This document shows positions 43,293 to 51,352 of a stretch of DNA of 64,000 nt, in pieces; position 1 is the first letter of the stretch, and each line of letters starts with the position of its first letter. Both the position numbers and the translations under genes were made by a program. The stretch comes from an uncultured Nocardioidaceae bacterium (lineage in GTDB: Bacteria > Actinomycetota > Actinomycetes > Propionibacteriales > Nocardioidaceae), in the NCBI GenBank assembly GCA_902805845.1, contig CADCUI010000066.1, positions 18,616-82,615 on the forward strand, in the 5' to 3' direction. The notes beneath the pieces are model-generated. The model had not been told where the DNA came from, searched no databases, and was given only the letters and a program-made list of their open reading frames with translations.

Positions 43293-45674
43293 TCATGGCC
43301 GCCCGAGCTTGACCGTCATCACACCCTTCGCGTTGACGTCGACGACCTTGAGCCGGGTGCCCGAGTCAGGCACCTTCACCGAGTACCAGCCGGGCTGGTA
43401 GCGGCCGGGGTGCTCCGACCCGTGCTCGTCGAAGTCGTACCAGTAGCGCTGCCTGTCGTTGAAGACAGGCACGTTCTCCTGCGACGGGATCCGGTACGGC
43501 TCGCTGTTGAAGTGAAGCCTCAGCGGGTCGGTGTCCTGGAGCCCGAAGGTGGAGTCGTAGGACAGGATCCGCGGCCGCGCCAGCGCGCCGTCCGGGGTGT
43601 GGAAGAACGTCGGGTGCGCGTCCACCGGGAGCAGGAGCCCCTCACCCGGGTGTTCGCCGACGTTGTTGTCGGTGTAGTAGGAGTCCCAGTAGTTGACGAG
43701 CATCCCGTTCTGGTACGGGTAGAACTCGACCTTGTCGGGACGCTTGTCGAGGAAGCCGAAGTTGTAGGCCGTCTTCAGCGACTTGTCGTACTTCCGGTAC
43801 TGCCTGTTCTCCACGACGTAGGCGTTGAAGTAGCTGATGAAGTCCGCCCCGGTGGTGGTGCGGAAGCCGTCGAACTCCCAGCCCTCGGGCCCGGTCTCCG
43901 CGGTGCCGATCGGTGCTCCGGCCAGGGTGATGTTGTCCACCTGGAACCCGGGGCCGGTGACCGCGGTGTCCGTGAGGTACCGGAACCGCACGGCGTCCGT
44001 GCCGGTCGGCACCGACGCGGTCAGGTCGACCCACTGCCCGTCGGTCGTCCCGCTGAGGCCGAACCCGCCGAGGTTGTCCCCGCTGCCGTCCTCGCCTGTG
44101 TAGCTGAGGTTGGTCTCCACCGGCTCCCAGGTGGCCCCGCCGTCGTCGGATGCCTCGAGGAAGGCGTAGTCGTAGCCCTCCTCGATGTCGTAGCGCACCT
44201 TCGCGGTCAGGTTGCCCCCGTCGGCGACCTCCCTCGTCATCGTGTGCTCGATGTCGTCGCCGATCTCGCTGAAGTAGAACCGGTCACCGCACTCGTCGCA
44301 CGGCTCACCGAGAGACTCCTGGACGAGCTTCTTCGGCAGCAGCACGAACAACGCCTGCGGCCGCTTGCCGTTCACCGACAGCGGGTTCAGCTTGACGGTG
44401 TCCCGGCGATCCGGCCGGGCCACGGCGTAGTCGAGCCAGCCGAGCGTGAACTTCTCCCACGCCCCCATGTCGACCGGGGCGTCGCCGATGCCGTCGGGAC
44501 CGCCGCGTCCGATGTTGGCGCCGGAGCTCATCAGAGTCCAGAAGGCGGTGCTGTTCTCGGCACCGCCGGTGTTGCCGGAGGTGTCGTAGAGGTCGGGGAG
44601 GCCCAGGTCGTGACCGAACTCGTGCGCGAAGACGCCGAGCCCGCCGTTCTCGGGCTGGATGGTGTAGTCACCCACCCAGACGCCGGTCTTGTTGTCCGGG
44701 ACCTGGACGTTGCTGCCGTCGGGGTCTGAGACACCACCCTCACCGGCGTTGACTCCACCGTTCTGCGGACCGACCTTGGGCCCGGTGCCGCCCGGGTTGA
44801 TCCCGGCGAAGGACCGGTGGCTCCAGATGGCGTCACCCTCGTAGACCGGGTCGCCCGCGGCCTGGTCGCCACCCGCGTGCACGATCTGGAAGTGGTCGAT
44901 GTAGCCGTCGCGCTCGGCGAAGTCGCCGTCACCGTCGTAGTCGTAGCGGTCCTGACGGTCGAACGTCCTGAGCTGGCGGCGGACCTGCTTGAGCGTCATG
45001 CCTGCCTCGAGCTTGGAGTCCACCCAGTAGGCCATCGCGTCACGGATCAGGAAGTAGACGTTGCTGCAGACAATGCTGCCGCAGTAGTCGCGTCCGTAGC
45101 GGGCCTGGTTGAACGGCACCTTGACCCACTCGGTCACCTGGCCGTCGATGCTGTACTTGCCGGAGGACTGGTGCTCGTAGTACCTGCGCATCCGGTCGAA
45201 GTACATGTTCCGGTAGTGACCCCGGTCGTAGTCCCGCTGCCACAACGTGCTGTTGTCCGTGGTGCGGTCGGGCCGCGGGATCTGGTTGTGGCGCGGCCCG
45301 TTGGTCCGCTGCGCGTCGGAGTCGCCGTCGGGATAGACCGAGTGCTCGGTCCTCCCGAACTCGGCCAGCACGACGAAGACCTTGTCGGTCCCCTTCTGGG
45401 TGACCTTGGAGTACTGGCGCCGGCCCACCTGCACCACAGGGTCGTTCGAGCCGGTGCGCAGCTTCTTCTGCAGCGCCTCCTGGCGCAGGGCCATCGCCTT
45501 CTTCTGCCAGGGCAGAAGGATGTTGTCCGAGACCGACCGGGTGTCGCTCGGCGGGGAGTCCGCGGTGCTCACCGGTGCTCGCGCCGGGGTTCCGGCTGCC
45601 TGGGTCGGTGCCGCCACCACCAGGGCGCCGAGCATGGCTACGACTGCTGTCGTGGCCACGTGCACGTTCTTCAT
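43293..45674 (-). CDS. Secreted M6 family (immune inhibitor A-like) metalloprotease
   Basis: This 793-residue exported protease has a signal peptide (residues about 1-26, ending in TQAAG), a propeptide-like segment, and a zinc catalytic domain with HEFGHDLG, His351 and His355 as ligands and Glu352 as base. A calcium-style DYDGDGDFAERDG loop precedes it. A beta-sandwich domain of about 150 residues follows (TTDGQWVDLTASVPTG, MAM/jelly-roll-like), then a C-terminal beta region. Such enzymes degrade extracellular proteins. ATG 45674 follows GGAGA. Confidence 0.9.
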   Translation of the reverse strand: MKNVHVATTAVVAMLGALVVAAPTQAAGTPARAPVSTADSPPSDTRSVSDNILLPWQKKAMALRQEALQKKLRTGSNDPVVQVGRRQYSKVTQKGTDKVFVVLAEFGRTEHSVYPDGDSDAQRTNGPRHNQIPRPDRTTDNSTLWQRDYDRGHYRNMYFDRMRRYYEHQSSGKYSIDGQVTEWVKVPFNQARYGRDYCGSIVCSNVYFLIRDAMAYWVDSKLEAGMTLKQVRRQLRTFDRQDRYDYDGDGDFAERDGYIDHFQIVHAGGDQAAGDPVYEGDAIWSHRSFAGINPGGTGPKVGPQNGGVNAGEGGVSDPDGSNVQVPDNKTGVWVGDYTIQPENGGLGVFAHEFGHDLGLPDLYDTSGNTGGAENSTAFWTLMSSGANIGRGGPDGIGDAPVDMGAWEKFTLGWLDYAVARPDRRDTVKLNPLSVNGKRPQALFVLLPKKLVQESLGEPCDECGDRFYFSEIGDDIEHTMTREVADGGNLTAKVRYDIEEGYDYAFLEASDDGGATWEPVETNLSYTGEDGSGDNLGGFGLSGTTDGQWVDLTASVPTGTDAVRFRYLTDTAVTGPGFQVDNITLAGAPIGTAETGPEGWEFDGFRTTTGADFISYFNAYVVENRQYRKYDKSLKTAYNFGFLDKRPDKVEFYPYQNGMLVNYWDSYYTDNNVGEHPGEGLLLPVDAHPTFFHTPDGALARPRILSYDSTFGLQDTDPLRLHFNSEPYRIPSQENVPVFNDRQRYWYDFDEHGSEHPGRYQPGWYSVKVPDSGTRLKVVDVNAKGVMTVKLGRP

Positions 45675-45814
45675 CGTTTCTCCAGTCTGGCGGCGACCTC
45701 GTTCCGGGGGGCGCAGCCGCAGGGGGGCGTCCCGTGGGGGTGCCGGATAGGGCGAAGTCGGGACAGTGCACACTCAGTTCGGCAGGTGTCTCACGGGAAG
45801 ACCACCAGGGCCAT

Positions 45815-45831
45815 CGTTACGTATTCGTTAC
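45815..45831 (-). promoter_or_regulatory. AT-rich direct repeat upstream of the protease gene
   Basis: CGTTAC occurs at 45815-45820 and 45826-45831, an 11-base period on one face of the helix, inside an AT-rich patch about 140 bases before the protease start. Such repeats are typical of OmpR/PhoB-type response regulator sites. No regulator gene is adjacent. Confidence 0.3.
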
Positions 45832-45895
45832 CAAAGGGGTGGCTGGGCCTGGAGTGGCACATGAGGGTGGTGAGGTGGCGTGCCCGCGAGCCGGC

Positions 45896-46480
45896 TCAGA
45901 GCCGCGCCGCAGGGGGGAGCAACGCCGGGTCGGCGGCGAGGAAGCTGCCCGCCGGTCCCTGGGCGGCCAGGAGGTCGCGCACCTGCTGCACGCACCACGG
46001 CGACACGTCCCGCACCCCGTTGGTGACGTCGGCGGCGAGCGTCTCCCAGGGCACCCAGGCGGTGTCGGCGACCTCCTCGGCCTCGGCGTGCACCTCGTCG
46101 CGGGTCCGGGCGACGAACACCGGACACATCTCGTTCTCCCGGGTGCCGTCGGCCATCTCCGCCTGGTAGCGGAACGCCGGCAGCACCAGCTCGAGGCCGT
46201 CGAGGGTCACGCCGAGCTCCTGACCGGCCCGCCGTCGTACCGCCTCGACGAGCGACTCGCCGGGCGCAGGGTGCCCGCAGAAGCTGTTCGTCCACACCCC
46301 GGGCCAGGTGGGCTTGTGCAGCGCCCGCCGGGTGAGCAGGAGGGAGCCCGCGCCGTCGAAGACGTAGCAGGAGAACGCGAGGTGCAGCGGCGTGCTCCCG
46401 TGGTGGACGCCCGCCTTGGGCGCGGTGCCCACGGCCCGACCGCTCTCGTCGAGCAGCACGACCTCCTCGACGGCACTCAT
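45896..46480 (-). CDS. idi: Isopentenyl-diphosphate delta-isomerase, type 1
   Basis: This enzyme interconverts isopentenyl and dimethylallyl diphosphate. The 194-residue Nudix-fold protein has the active-site block TNSFCGHPAPGES with catalytic Cys and metal-binding His, the RRRAGQELGV Nudix helix and the ENEMCPVF block. ATG 46480 overlaps the preceding oxidoreductase stop (ATGA). It is the last gene of the prenyl-polyketide operon, where it would balance C5 units for prenyl donors. Confidence 0.93.
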   Translation of the reverse strand: MSAVEEVVLLDESGRAVGTAPKAGVHHGSTPLHLAFSCYVFDGAGSLLLTRRALHKPTWPGVWTNSFCGHPAPGESLVEAVRRRAGQELGVTLDGLELVLPAFRYQAEMADGTRENEMCPVFVARTRDEVHAEAEEVADTAWVPWETLAADVTNGVRDVSPWCVQQVRDLLAAQGPAGSFLAADPALLPPAARL

Positions 46481-47574
46481 CCGGGACTCATCCCGGAGCT
46501 CATCTGGGAGTCACCCGGCGCCGACCCGGCTTCGCAGCCGCGCCACTCGTGGTGCGGTCCCGCCAGCGTGTCCACTGCCGCCGCGAACACTCCCGGCAGG
46601 GCGGCCGCCGCCGGCACCACCCCCCGCCGCAGCAGCGGTGTCTGCCCCACGGCCAGCAGCCCGGCGGTGAGGAGCCGGTAGCTGCGGGTGAGGGACTTCC
46701 AGTCGTCCTCGTAGCGGCGGAGGTCACCGGCGACCACGGCGGCCACCGCGGCCCTCGCCTGCGCCAGACCCAGCGTGATCCCCTCGCCCGTGAGCGCATC
46801 GACGTACCCGGCGGCGTCGCCGACCAGCAGCACCCGGCCCTCCACTCGTCGCCGGGTCCGCTGCCACAGTGGACCCGCGCCGCGGACGGAACCCAGCGGC
46901 GCTCCGGCCAGGCGCCGCGCCAGCCCCGGGAAGCCGGCAAGGTGCTCGGCGAAGGGCGCGCGCCGCGAGCTGAGCACCGCCACGCCCACGAGGCCCGAGG
47001 CCACCGGCGTGACGTAGGCCTCCGCGTGCGGACCCCAGTGCACCTCGACGTACGACGTCCAGGGGGCGGTCGACACATGGACGCGCTGACCGTAACGGCG
47101 CACCGCGGCCGGCCGCCCCTGGAGGCCCAGGGCCCGACGGGTGGGCGAGTGCAGCCCGTCGGCTGCCACCACGTGGCCGACGGGGGCCTCGCCATTCAGC
47201 CGGACGCCGGAACGGTCGTGGGCGACCCGGGTCATCCGGCGGGGAAGGATCCGCACGCCGCTGTCGAGCGCGGCCGTGCGCAACGTGTCATGGAGGGTCG
47301 TGCGTCGGACACCGCGCCCCGGCCCCGCCCGGAAGGCGGCCCGGGCGCTGCGCCCGTCGGCCAGGTAGTCGATGCCCGACAGCGGCTCACCCTCGGGGTC
47401 GACCCCCAGCTCGGCAAGCGCCCGCAGTCCGCCTGGCATCAGCCCCTCTCCGCAGGCCTTGTCGACCGCCCCCTCGCGTGGCTCCCACACCGTGACCTCG
47501 AGCCCCTCCCGCACCGCGAGCAGCGCGGTGGCGAGCCCGACCGGGCCGCCACCGATGACGAGGAGGTCGGTCAC
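46477..47574 (-). CDS. FAD-dependent oxidoreductase of the polyketide operon
   Basis: This 365-residue group A flavoprotein of the geranylgeranyl reductase/hydroxylase superfamily has dinucleotide-binding VIGGGPVGLATALLA, the VDKACGEGLMPGG block and FAD-binding LVGDAAGYVDALTGEGI. Position and similarity suggest the role of SrsC, the flavoprotein that hydroxylates alkylresorcinols in the Streptomyces srs operon. GTG 47574 overlaps the methyltransferase stop, and its own stop overlaps idi. Confidence 0.82.
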   Translation of the reverse strand: MTDLLVIGGGPVGLATALLAVREGLEVTVWEPREGAVDKACGEGLMPGGLRALAELGVDPEGEPLSGIDYLADGRSARAAFRAGPGRGVRRTTLHDTLRTAALDSGVRILPRRMTRVAHDRSGVRLNGEAPVGHVVAADGLHSPTRRALGLQGRPAAVRRYGQRVHVSTAPWTSYVEVHWGPHAEAYVTPVASGLVGVAVLSSRRAPFAEHLAGFPGLARRLAGAPLGSVRGAGPLWQRTRRRVEGRVLLVGDAAGYVDALTGEGITLGLAQARAAVAAVVAGDLRRYEDDWKSLTRSYRLLTAGLLAVGQTPLLRRGVVPAAAALPGVFAAAVDTLAGPHHEWRGCEAGSAPGDSQMSSGMSPG

Positions 47575-48122
47575 CGGCCCGACACCTCGGCAGGCGGGTG
47601 GTCGCTCTCCAACGACTGCAGCGCCTGTGTCTCGGACCGGAGCCGGACACGGAGCAGGAAGGCGTTGGCCACCGTGAACACCAGCGCGGTGACCCACGCC
47701 GAGTGCACCAGGGGGAGCGCCACGCCCTCGACGACGACGGCGACGTAGTTCGGGTGCGACATCAGCCGGTAGGGGCCGCGTCGCACCAGCGGCAACCCGG
47801 GCACCACGATGACGCGGGTGTTCCACTGCCGGCCCAGGGTGCCGATGCACCACCACCGGAGCGCCTGGGAGGCCACGAGCAGCACCAGCATGGGCCAGCC
47901 GAGCGCCGGCAGGAAGGACCGGTCCGCGAGCCACACCTCCGCCAGCGCCCCGACGAGGAGGCCGGTGTGGAGGACCACCATCGGAGGGAAGTGCCGCCGG
48001 CCGGTCTCCACGCCACCGCGGGCGAAGCTCCAGGCGGCGTTGCGCTTGGAGACGACGAGCTCGGCCAGCCGCTCGAGCCCGAACAGCAGGATCAGTGCGG
48101 TGTAGAGCCACTGGCTCGTCAT
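47571..48122 (-). CDS. Isoprenylcysteine-methyltransferase-family (ICMT) methyltransferase
   Basis: This 183-residue membrane methyltransferase has four to five helices and the family's C-terminal SAM-binding pattern RRGPYRLMSHPNYVAVVVEG. In type III polyketide operons such enzymes (SrsB) O-methylate the phenolic lipid, not a prenyl-cysteine. ATG 48122 overlaps the polyketide synthase stop by four bases; the next gene starts inside its own stop. Confidence 0.85.
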   Translation of the reverse strand: MTSQWLYTALILLFGLERLAELVVSKRNAAWSFARGGVETGRRHFPPMVVLHTGLLVGALAEVWLADRSFLPALGWPMLVLLVASQALRWWCIGTLGRQWNTRVIVVPGLPLVRRGPYRLMSHPNYVAVVVEGVALPLVHSAWVTALVFTVANAFLLRVRLRSETQALQSLESDHPPAEVSGR

Positions 48123-49204
48123 GGCGACTCGGGTGCTCGGAGCAGGACCAGCTCGGAGCAGAACCCGGGCCCCATCGCGAGCATGAGCCCGTAGGACCCC
48201 GGCCGCGGGGGCCGCTCACGGAGGGTGTCGGCGAGCACGTGGAGGACCGAGGCCGAGGACAGGTTGCCGACAGCGGCCAGGGAGTCCCACGTGACCGCGA
48301 GCGCGGACCGGTCCAGGCCGAGCGCCGCCTGCACGGCCTCGAGCACCTTCGGTCCGCCGGGGTGGGACACCCACCACTCGATGTCGGACCGGACGAGCCC
48401 GTGGGCGGCGAGGAAGCCGTCGACGTCGTCGCCGAGGTAGGACTCCACGAGCGCCGGCACCGCTTGGTCGAGAACGATGCGCAGCCCGGAAGCGCCGACG
48501 TCCCAGCCCATCGTCCGCTCGCTGTCGGGGTAGAGGTGGCTGACACTGTCCAGCACGTCCGGCGTCGAGCTGCTCGTGCCGTCGGAGAGCTCGACGGCCC
48601 GGTCCCGGCCCACCGCCACCACGGCAGCAGCGCCGTCCCCGAACAGTCCACCGGCCACGATGTTGGGCATCGTGGCGTCGTCGCGCTGCACGGTCAGCGA
48701 GCACAGCTCGACCGACATGAGCACGCCGACGTGGTCAGGATGACCGAGGAGGTAGTCGTGGAGCCGGGCCACCCCCGCCGCCCCGGCCACGCACCCGAGA
48801 CCGACGAGCGGGACGCGGCGTACGTCGGGGCGCATCCCGAGGAGCGACGCCACGCGGGCCTCGAGCGTGGGGACCGCCAAGCCCGTCACCGTGGCGGCGA
48901 TGATGACGTCGACGTCCTGGGGCGTCAGGCCGACCTGCTTGAGCGCGTCGGAGACCGCCCTGGCCCCCAGCTCGGTGCCGACGGAGATGAACGCGTCGTT
49001 GGCGTCCCCGAAGTCGCGGAGGGTGCCGTAGTCGGCCAGCGGCATGGCCAGGTGGCGCCGCTCGACACCGGCGTTGGCGTGGATCCGGCGCACCAGCGGC
49101 GCGTTGACCTCCTCGGTGAAGATGACGTCGAGAAACGCCTCGGTGATCTCCTCCTGCCCGTGGACGTGCTCCGGGAGGGCCGCCTGGGCGCCGAGGATCC
49201 GCAT
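48119..49204 (-). CDS. Type III polyketide synthase
   Basis: This 361-residue chalcone-synthase-fold enzyme has the catalytic triad Cys138 (GLGCVAGAAG), His281 (WWVSHPGGPK) and Asn314 (AVGNLSSAS). It should extend a fatty acyl or other CoA starter with malonyl-CoA to a resorcinol or pyrone, as in the PKS11/PKS18/SrsA group. The long-chain starter is inference. ATG 49204 follows the reductase-like gene by 28 bases, the only gap in the six-gene operon. Confidence 0.92.
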   Translation of the reverse strand: MRILGAQAALPEHVHGQEEITEAFLDVIFTEEVNAPLVRRIHANAGVERRHLAMPLADYGTLRDFGDANDAFISVGTELGARAVSDALKQVGLTPQDVDVIIAATVTGLAVPTLEARVASLLGMRPDVRRVPLVGLGCVAGAAGVARLHDYLLGHPDHVGVLMSVELCSLTVQRDDATMPNIVAGGLFGDGAAAVVAVGRDRAVELSDGTSSSTPDVLDSVSHLYPDSERTMGWDVGASGLRIVLDQAVPALVESYLGDDVDGFLAAHGLVRSDIEWWVSHPGGPKVLEAVQAALGLDRSALAVTWDSLAAVGNLSSASVLHVLADTLRERPPRPGSYGLMLAMGPGFCSELVLLRAPESP

Positions 49205-49232
49205 GTCCCGAAGGTACCTGCCGGCTGTGAGG

Positions 49233-50435
49233 TCACCGACGATGCAGTGGTCGGGTGGCCGACCCCCCGACCAGCCTTTCGGCCATGCCTCGAACCAGGC
49301 CCCCGGAAAGGCCCCTGAGCAGCCGTGGCGTGAGCGTGCCGTCGGCCAGTCCGAGGTCGACGAGGTCGTCGAAGGCGCGCTGGTCGGCGGCAGCCGCCCG
49401 CAGCCCAGCCCGGAGCACCGGGCCCGACTGCATCAGCCGGAACCCTGCGGCAGTGTGGGCGAGGTGACGGCGCAGCGCCGGCACGGCAGCGCTGCGGTAC
49501 CTCGTCCCCGCCGACCCCGGTGACCCGTCCATGACCGCCGTGGCCGCGGCCCTGCCGGCGAGCAGCCCGGTGAGCGCGGCGTAGTAGATGCCCTCGCCGG
49601 TCATCGGGTTCACGAGGCCCGCGGCGTCGCCGGCGAGGAGCACCCGGCCGGGCTGCGGCCGCCACCGCCACGACGACAGCGGCAGGTGGTGACCGCGCCA
49701 GCTCTGCGCGTCCACGGTGGCTCCTGGGAGCAGCCGCTCGAGCTGCTCGAGGAGCAGCGCCCGCGACGGCGCCGTCCGCGCGGAGGTCAGCAGCTCGCCG
49801 TACCCCACGTTGGCCAGCCCGTCGCCGCGGTCGAAGGACCAGGCGTACGACGGCTGGCGGGTGTCGCCGAAGACGATGACCTGCTCGCCACGCCGGGCGG
49901 CCGGCGTGGGTGCGTAGCCGCGGATCGCCAGGGCGGACGCGCCCGGAGCAACTCCCAGCGCACGGCCCACCACGGAGCCCGCGCCGTCTGCGCCGACGAC
50001 CACGGGCGCGGCGAGGGAGCCGTCGAGGACGACACCGTCGGGAGTCGGCGTGACGTCCCTGACCCGGTGTCGTCGGTACACCGCCCCGGCAGCCCGGGCC
50101 GCATCGAGGAGCCGGGCGTCCAGGAGGGTCCGAGGCACGACCCAGGCCGGGCGCTCCATGACCCGCGACACCGAGTCGTCACCGAGGTCGAGCCGCAGCC
50201 GGTGGATGGGGACGAGATCGTCGACCAGCCCGGTGACGCCGTGGCGCGCCAGCAGCTCGACGGCGTGCGGCGCGACGCCGTCGCCGCAGGACTTGTCACG
50301 CGGGAACTCGGCCCGGTCGACCAGCAGCACCCGGAGGGACGGGCTTGCCCGGAGGGCGCCGATCGCGGTCGCGGACCCGGCGGGTCCGGCGCCGACGACG
50401 ACGAGGTCCCATGCCTCGAGCTCTCCGGTGGTCAC
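49233..50435 (-). CDS. Geranylgeranyl reductase family flavoprotein
   Basis: This 400-residue protein has FAD-binding VVGAGPAGSATAI, the family block FPRDKSCGDGVAPHAVELL and the second FAD motif LLAGDAAGLVNPMTGEGIYYA. Family members saturate double bonds of geranylgeranyl or menaquinone side chains (as MenJ does). Beside a UbiA prenyltransferase gene it probably reduces a prenyl chain. GTG 50435 overlaps the UbiA stop by four bases. Confidence 0.88.
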   Translation of the reverse strand: MTTGELEAWDLVVVGAGPAGSATAIGALRASPSLRVLLVDRAEFPRDKSCGDGVAPHAVELLARHGVTGLVDDLVPIHRLRLDLGDDSVSRVMERPAWVVPRTLLDARLLDAARAAGAVYRRHRVRDVTPTPDGVVLDGSLAAPVVVGADGAGSVVGRALGVAPGASALAIRGYAPTPAARRGEQVIVFGDTRQPSYAWSFDRGDGLANVGYGELLTSARTAPSRALLLEQLERLLPGATVDAQSWRGHHLPLSSWRWRPQPGRVLLAGDAAGLVNPMTGEGIYYAALTGLLAGRAAATAVMDGSPGSAGTRYRSAAVPALRRHLAHTAAGFRLMQSGPVLRAGLRAAAADQRAFDDLVDLGLADGTLTPRLLRGLSGGLVRGMAERLVGGSATRPLHRR

Positions 50436-51292
50436 GTGGCGCCCTGACCCACCGTGGTCAGCAGCACCACGTCGACCACCGCCATGACCATGGCGACCCG
50501 GAACGGCGTGCGCCCCCGGCCCACGGCCACCGTCAGGGCGAGCAGCAGGTTGAGCCCGAGCACCAGCCAGCGCCAGCCGCCGGCCGCCTCCCCCGGTCCT
50601 AGCAGCACGGCAGCGGCGGCACCCAGGAGCACGGCGGCAGCTCCCAGCTGGGAGGCCCGGGCACCCAACCGGTGCGGCAGCCCCCGGATGCCGGTGGCGG
50701 CGTCGTCGGCGAGGTCGGGAAGGACGTTGACGAGGTGAGCACCGACGCCCAGCAGTCCGCCCGCGGCCATCAGCCACCACGGCGGCAGGGTCGGGGAGTC
50801 CTGCGCCAGCGCGGGCACTGCGGGCAGCGACCCGAACGCGACGAGGTAGGGGGCCCAGGACCACAGCGTGCTCTTGACGCCGAGGTCGTAGGCGAGCCCC
50901 GAGCCCACGAGGAGGACGACGTGGCACAGGCCGCTCCGCCACCCGAGCAGGGCCGAGAGGACCACGCACCCGGTCAGGGCGACGCCTGCCGCCACCGCCG
51001 TCGCCCGCCGGGTGACCTCGCCGGCGGCGACGGGCTTGTCCGAGCGGCCGACCTGGCGGTCCCGGTCGGCGTCGACGACGTCGTTGGTCCAGCCGATGGT
51101 CAGCTGACCGCACAGCACGGCGAGCCCCACCAGCGCCACCCTGCGGGCGTCGAGGTCGGCACCCACCGCCAGCAGCGTGGCCACCACGGACACCGCCACC
51201 GTCGGCCCCGGATGGCACGCCCTCAGCAGGGCGAGGACTGACACCGTGCCGATCACCGGGTCATCCGCAGTGCCATTCACGGGGCCATCCAC
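50432..51292 (-). CDS. UbiA family prenyltransferase
   Basis: This membrane enzyme of about 286 residues with about eight helices attaches a polyprenyl chain to an aromatic acceptor. Both aspartate-rich motifs are present: TNDVVDADRDRQVGRSDKP and NVLPDLADDAATGIRG. The conserved region begins LLRACHPGPTVAVS. The start is uncertain: in-frame GTG codons at 51292, 51280, 51256 and 51244 are all possible, and the first two fall in a 12-base tandem repeat (GCCATTCACGGG-like, 51272-51301) that encodes VDGPVNG. It heads the six-gene operon and is divergent from the GH2 gene. Confidence 0.88.
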   Translation of the reverse strand: MDGPVNGTADDPVIGTVSVLALLRACHPGPTVAVSVVATLLAVGADLDARRVALVGLAVLCGQLTIGWTNDVVDADRDRQVGRSDKPVAAGEVTRRATAVAAGVALTGCVVLSALLGWRSGLCHVVLLVGSGLAYDLGVKSTLWSWAPYLVAFGSLPAVPALAQDSPTLPPWWLMAAGGLLGVGAHLVNVLPDLADDAATGIRGLPHRLGARASQLGAAAVLLGAAAAVLLGPGEAAGGWRWLVLGLNLLLALTVAVGRGRTPFRVAMVMAVVDVVLLTTVGQGAT

Positions 51293-51340
51293 GGGGCCAT
51301 TCTTGACGAGGCCCGGTCGCGCACGGGAGCAGGGCGGCTC

Positions 51341-51346
51341 TAGCCT
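51341..51346 (+). promoter_or_regulatory. -10 element, leaderless start of the GH2 gene
   Basis: TAGCCT lies six bases before GTG 51353; no ribosome site is present. Confidence 0.5.
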
Positions 51347-51352
51347 CGTCAG

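Noticed and set aside
45675..45773. A longer M6 protease starting at 45773
   Set aside because: ATG 45674 begins a classical signal peptide and has GGAGA upstream; the extension would bury it.
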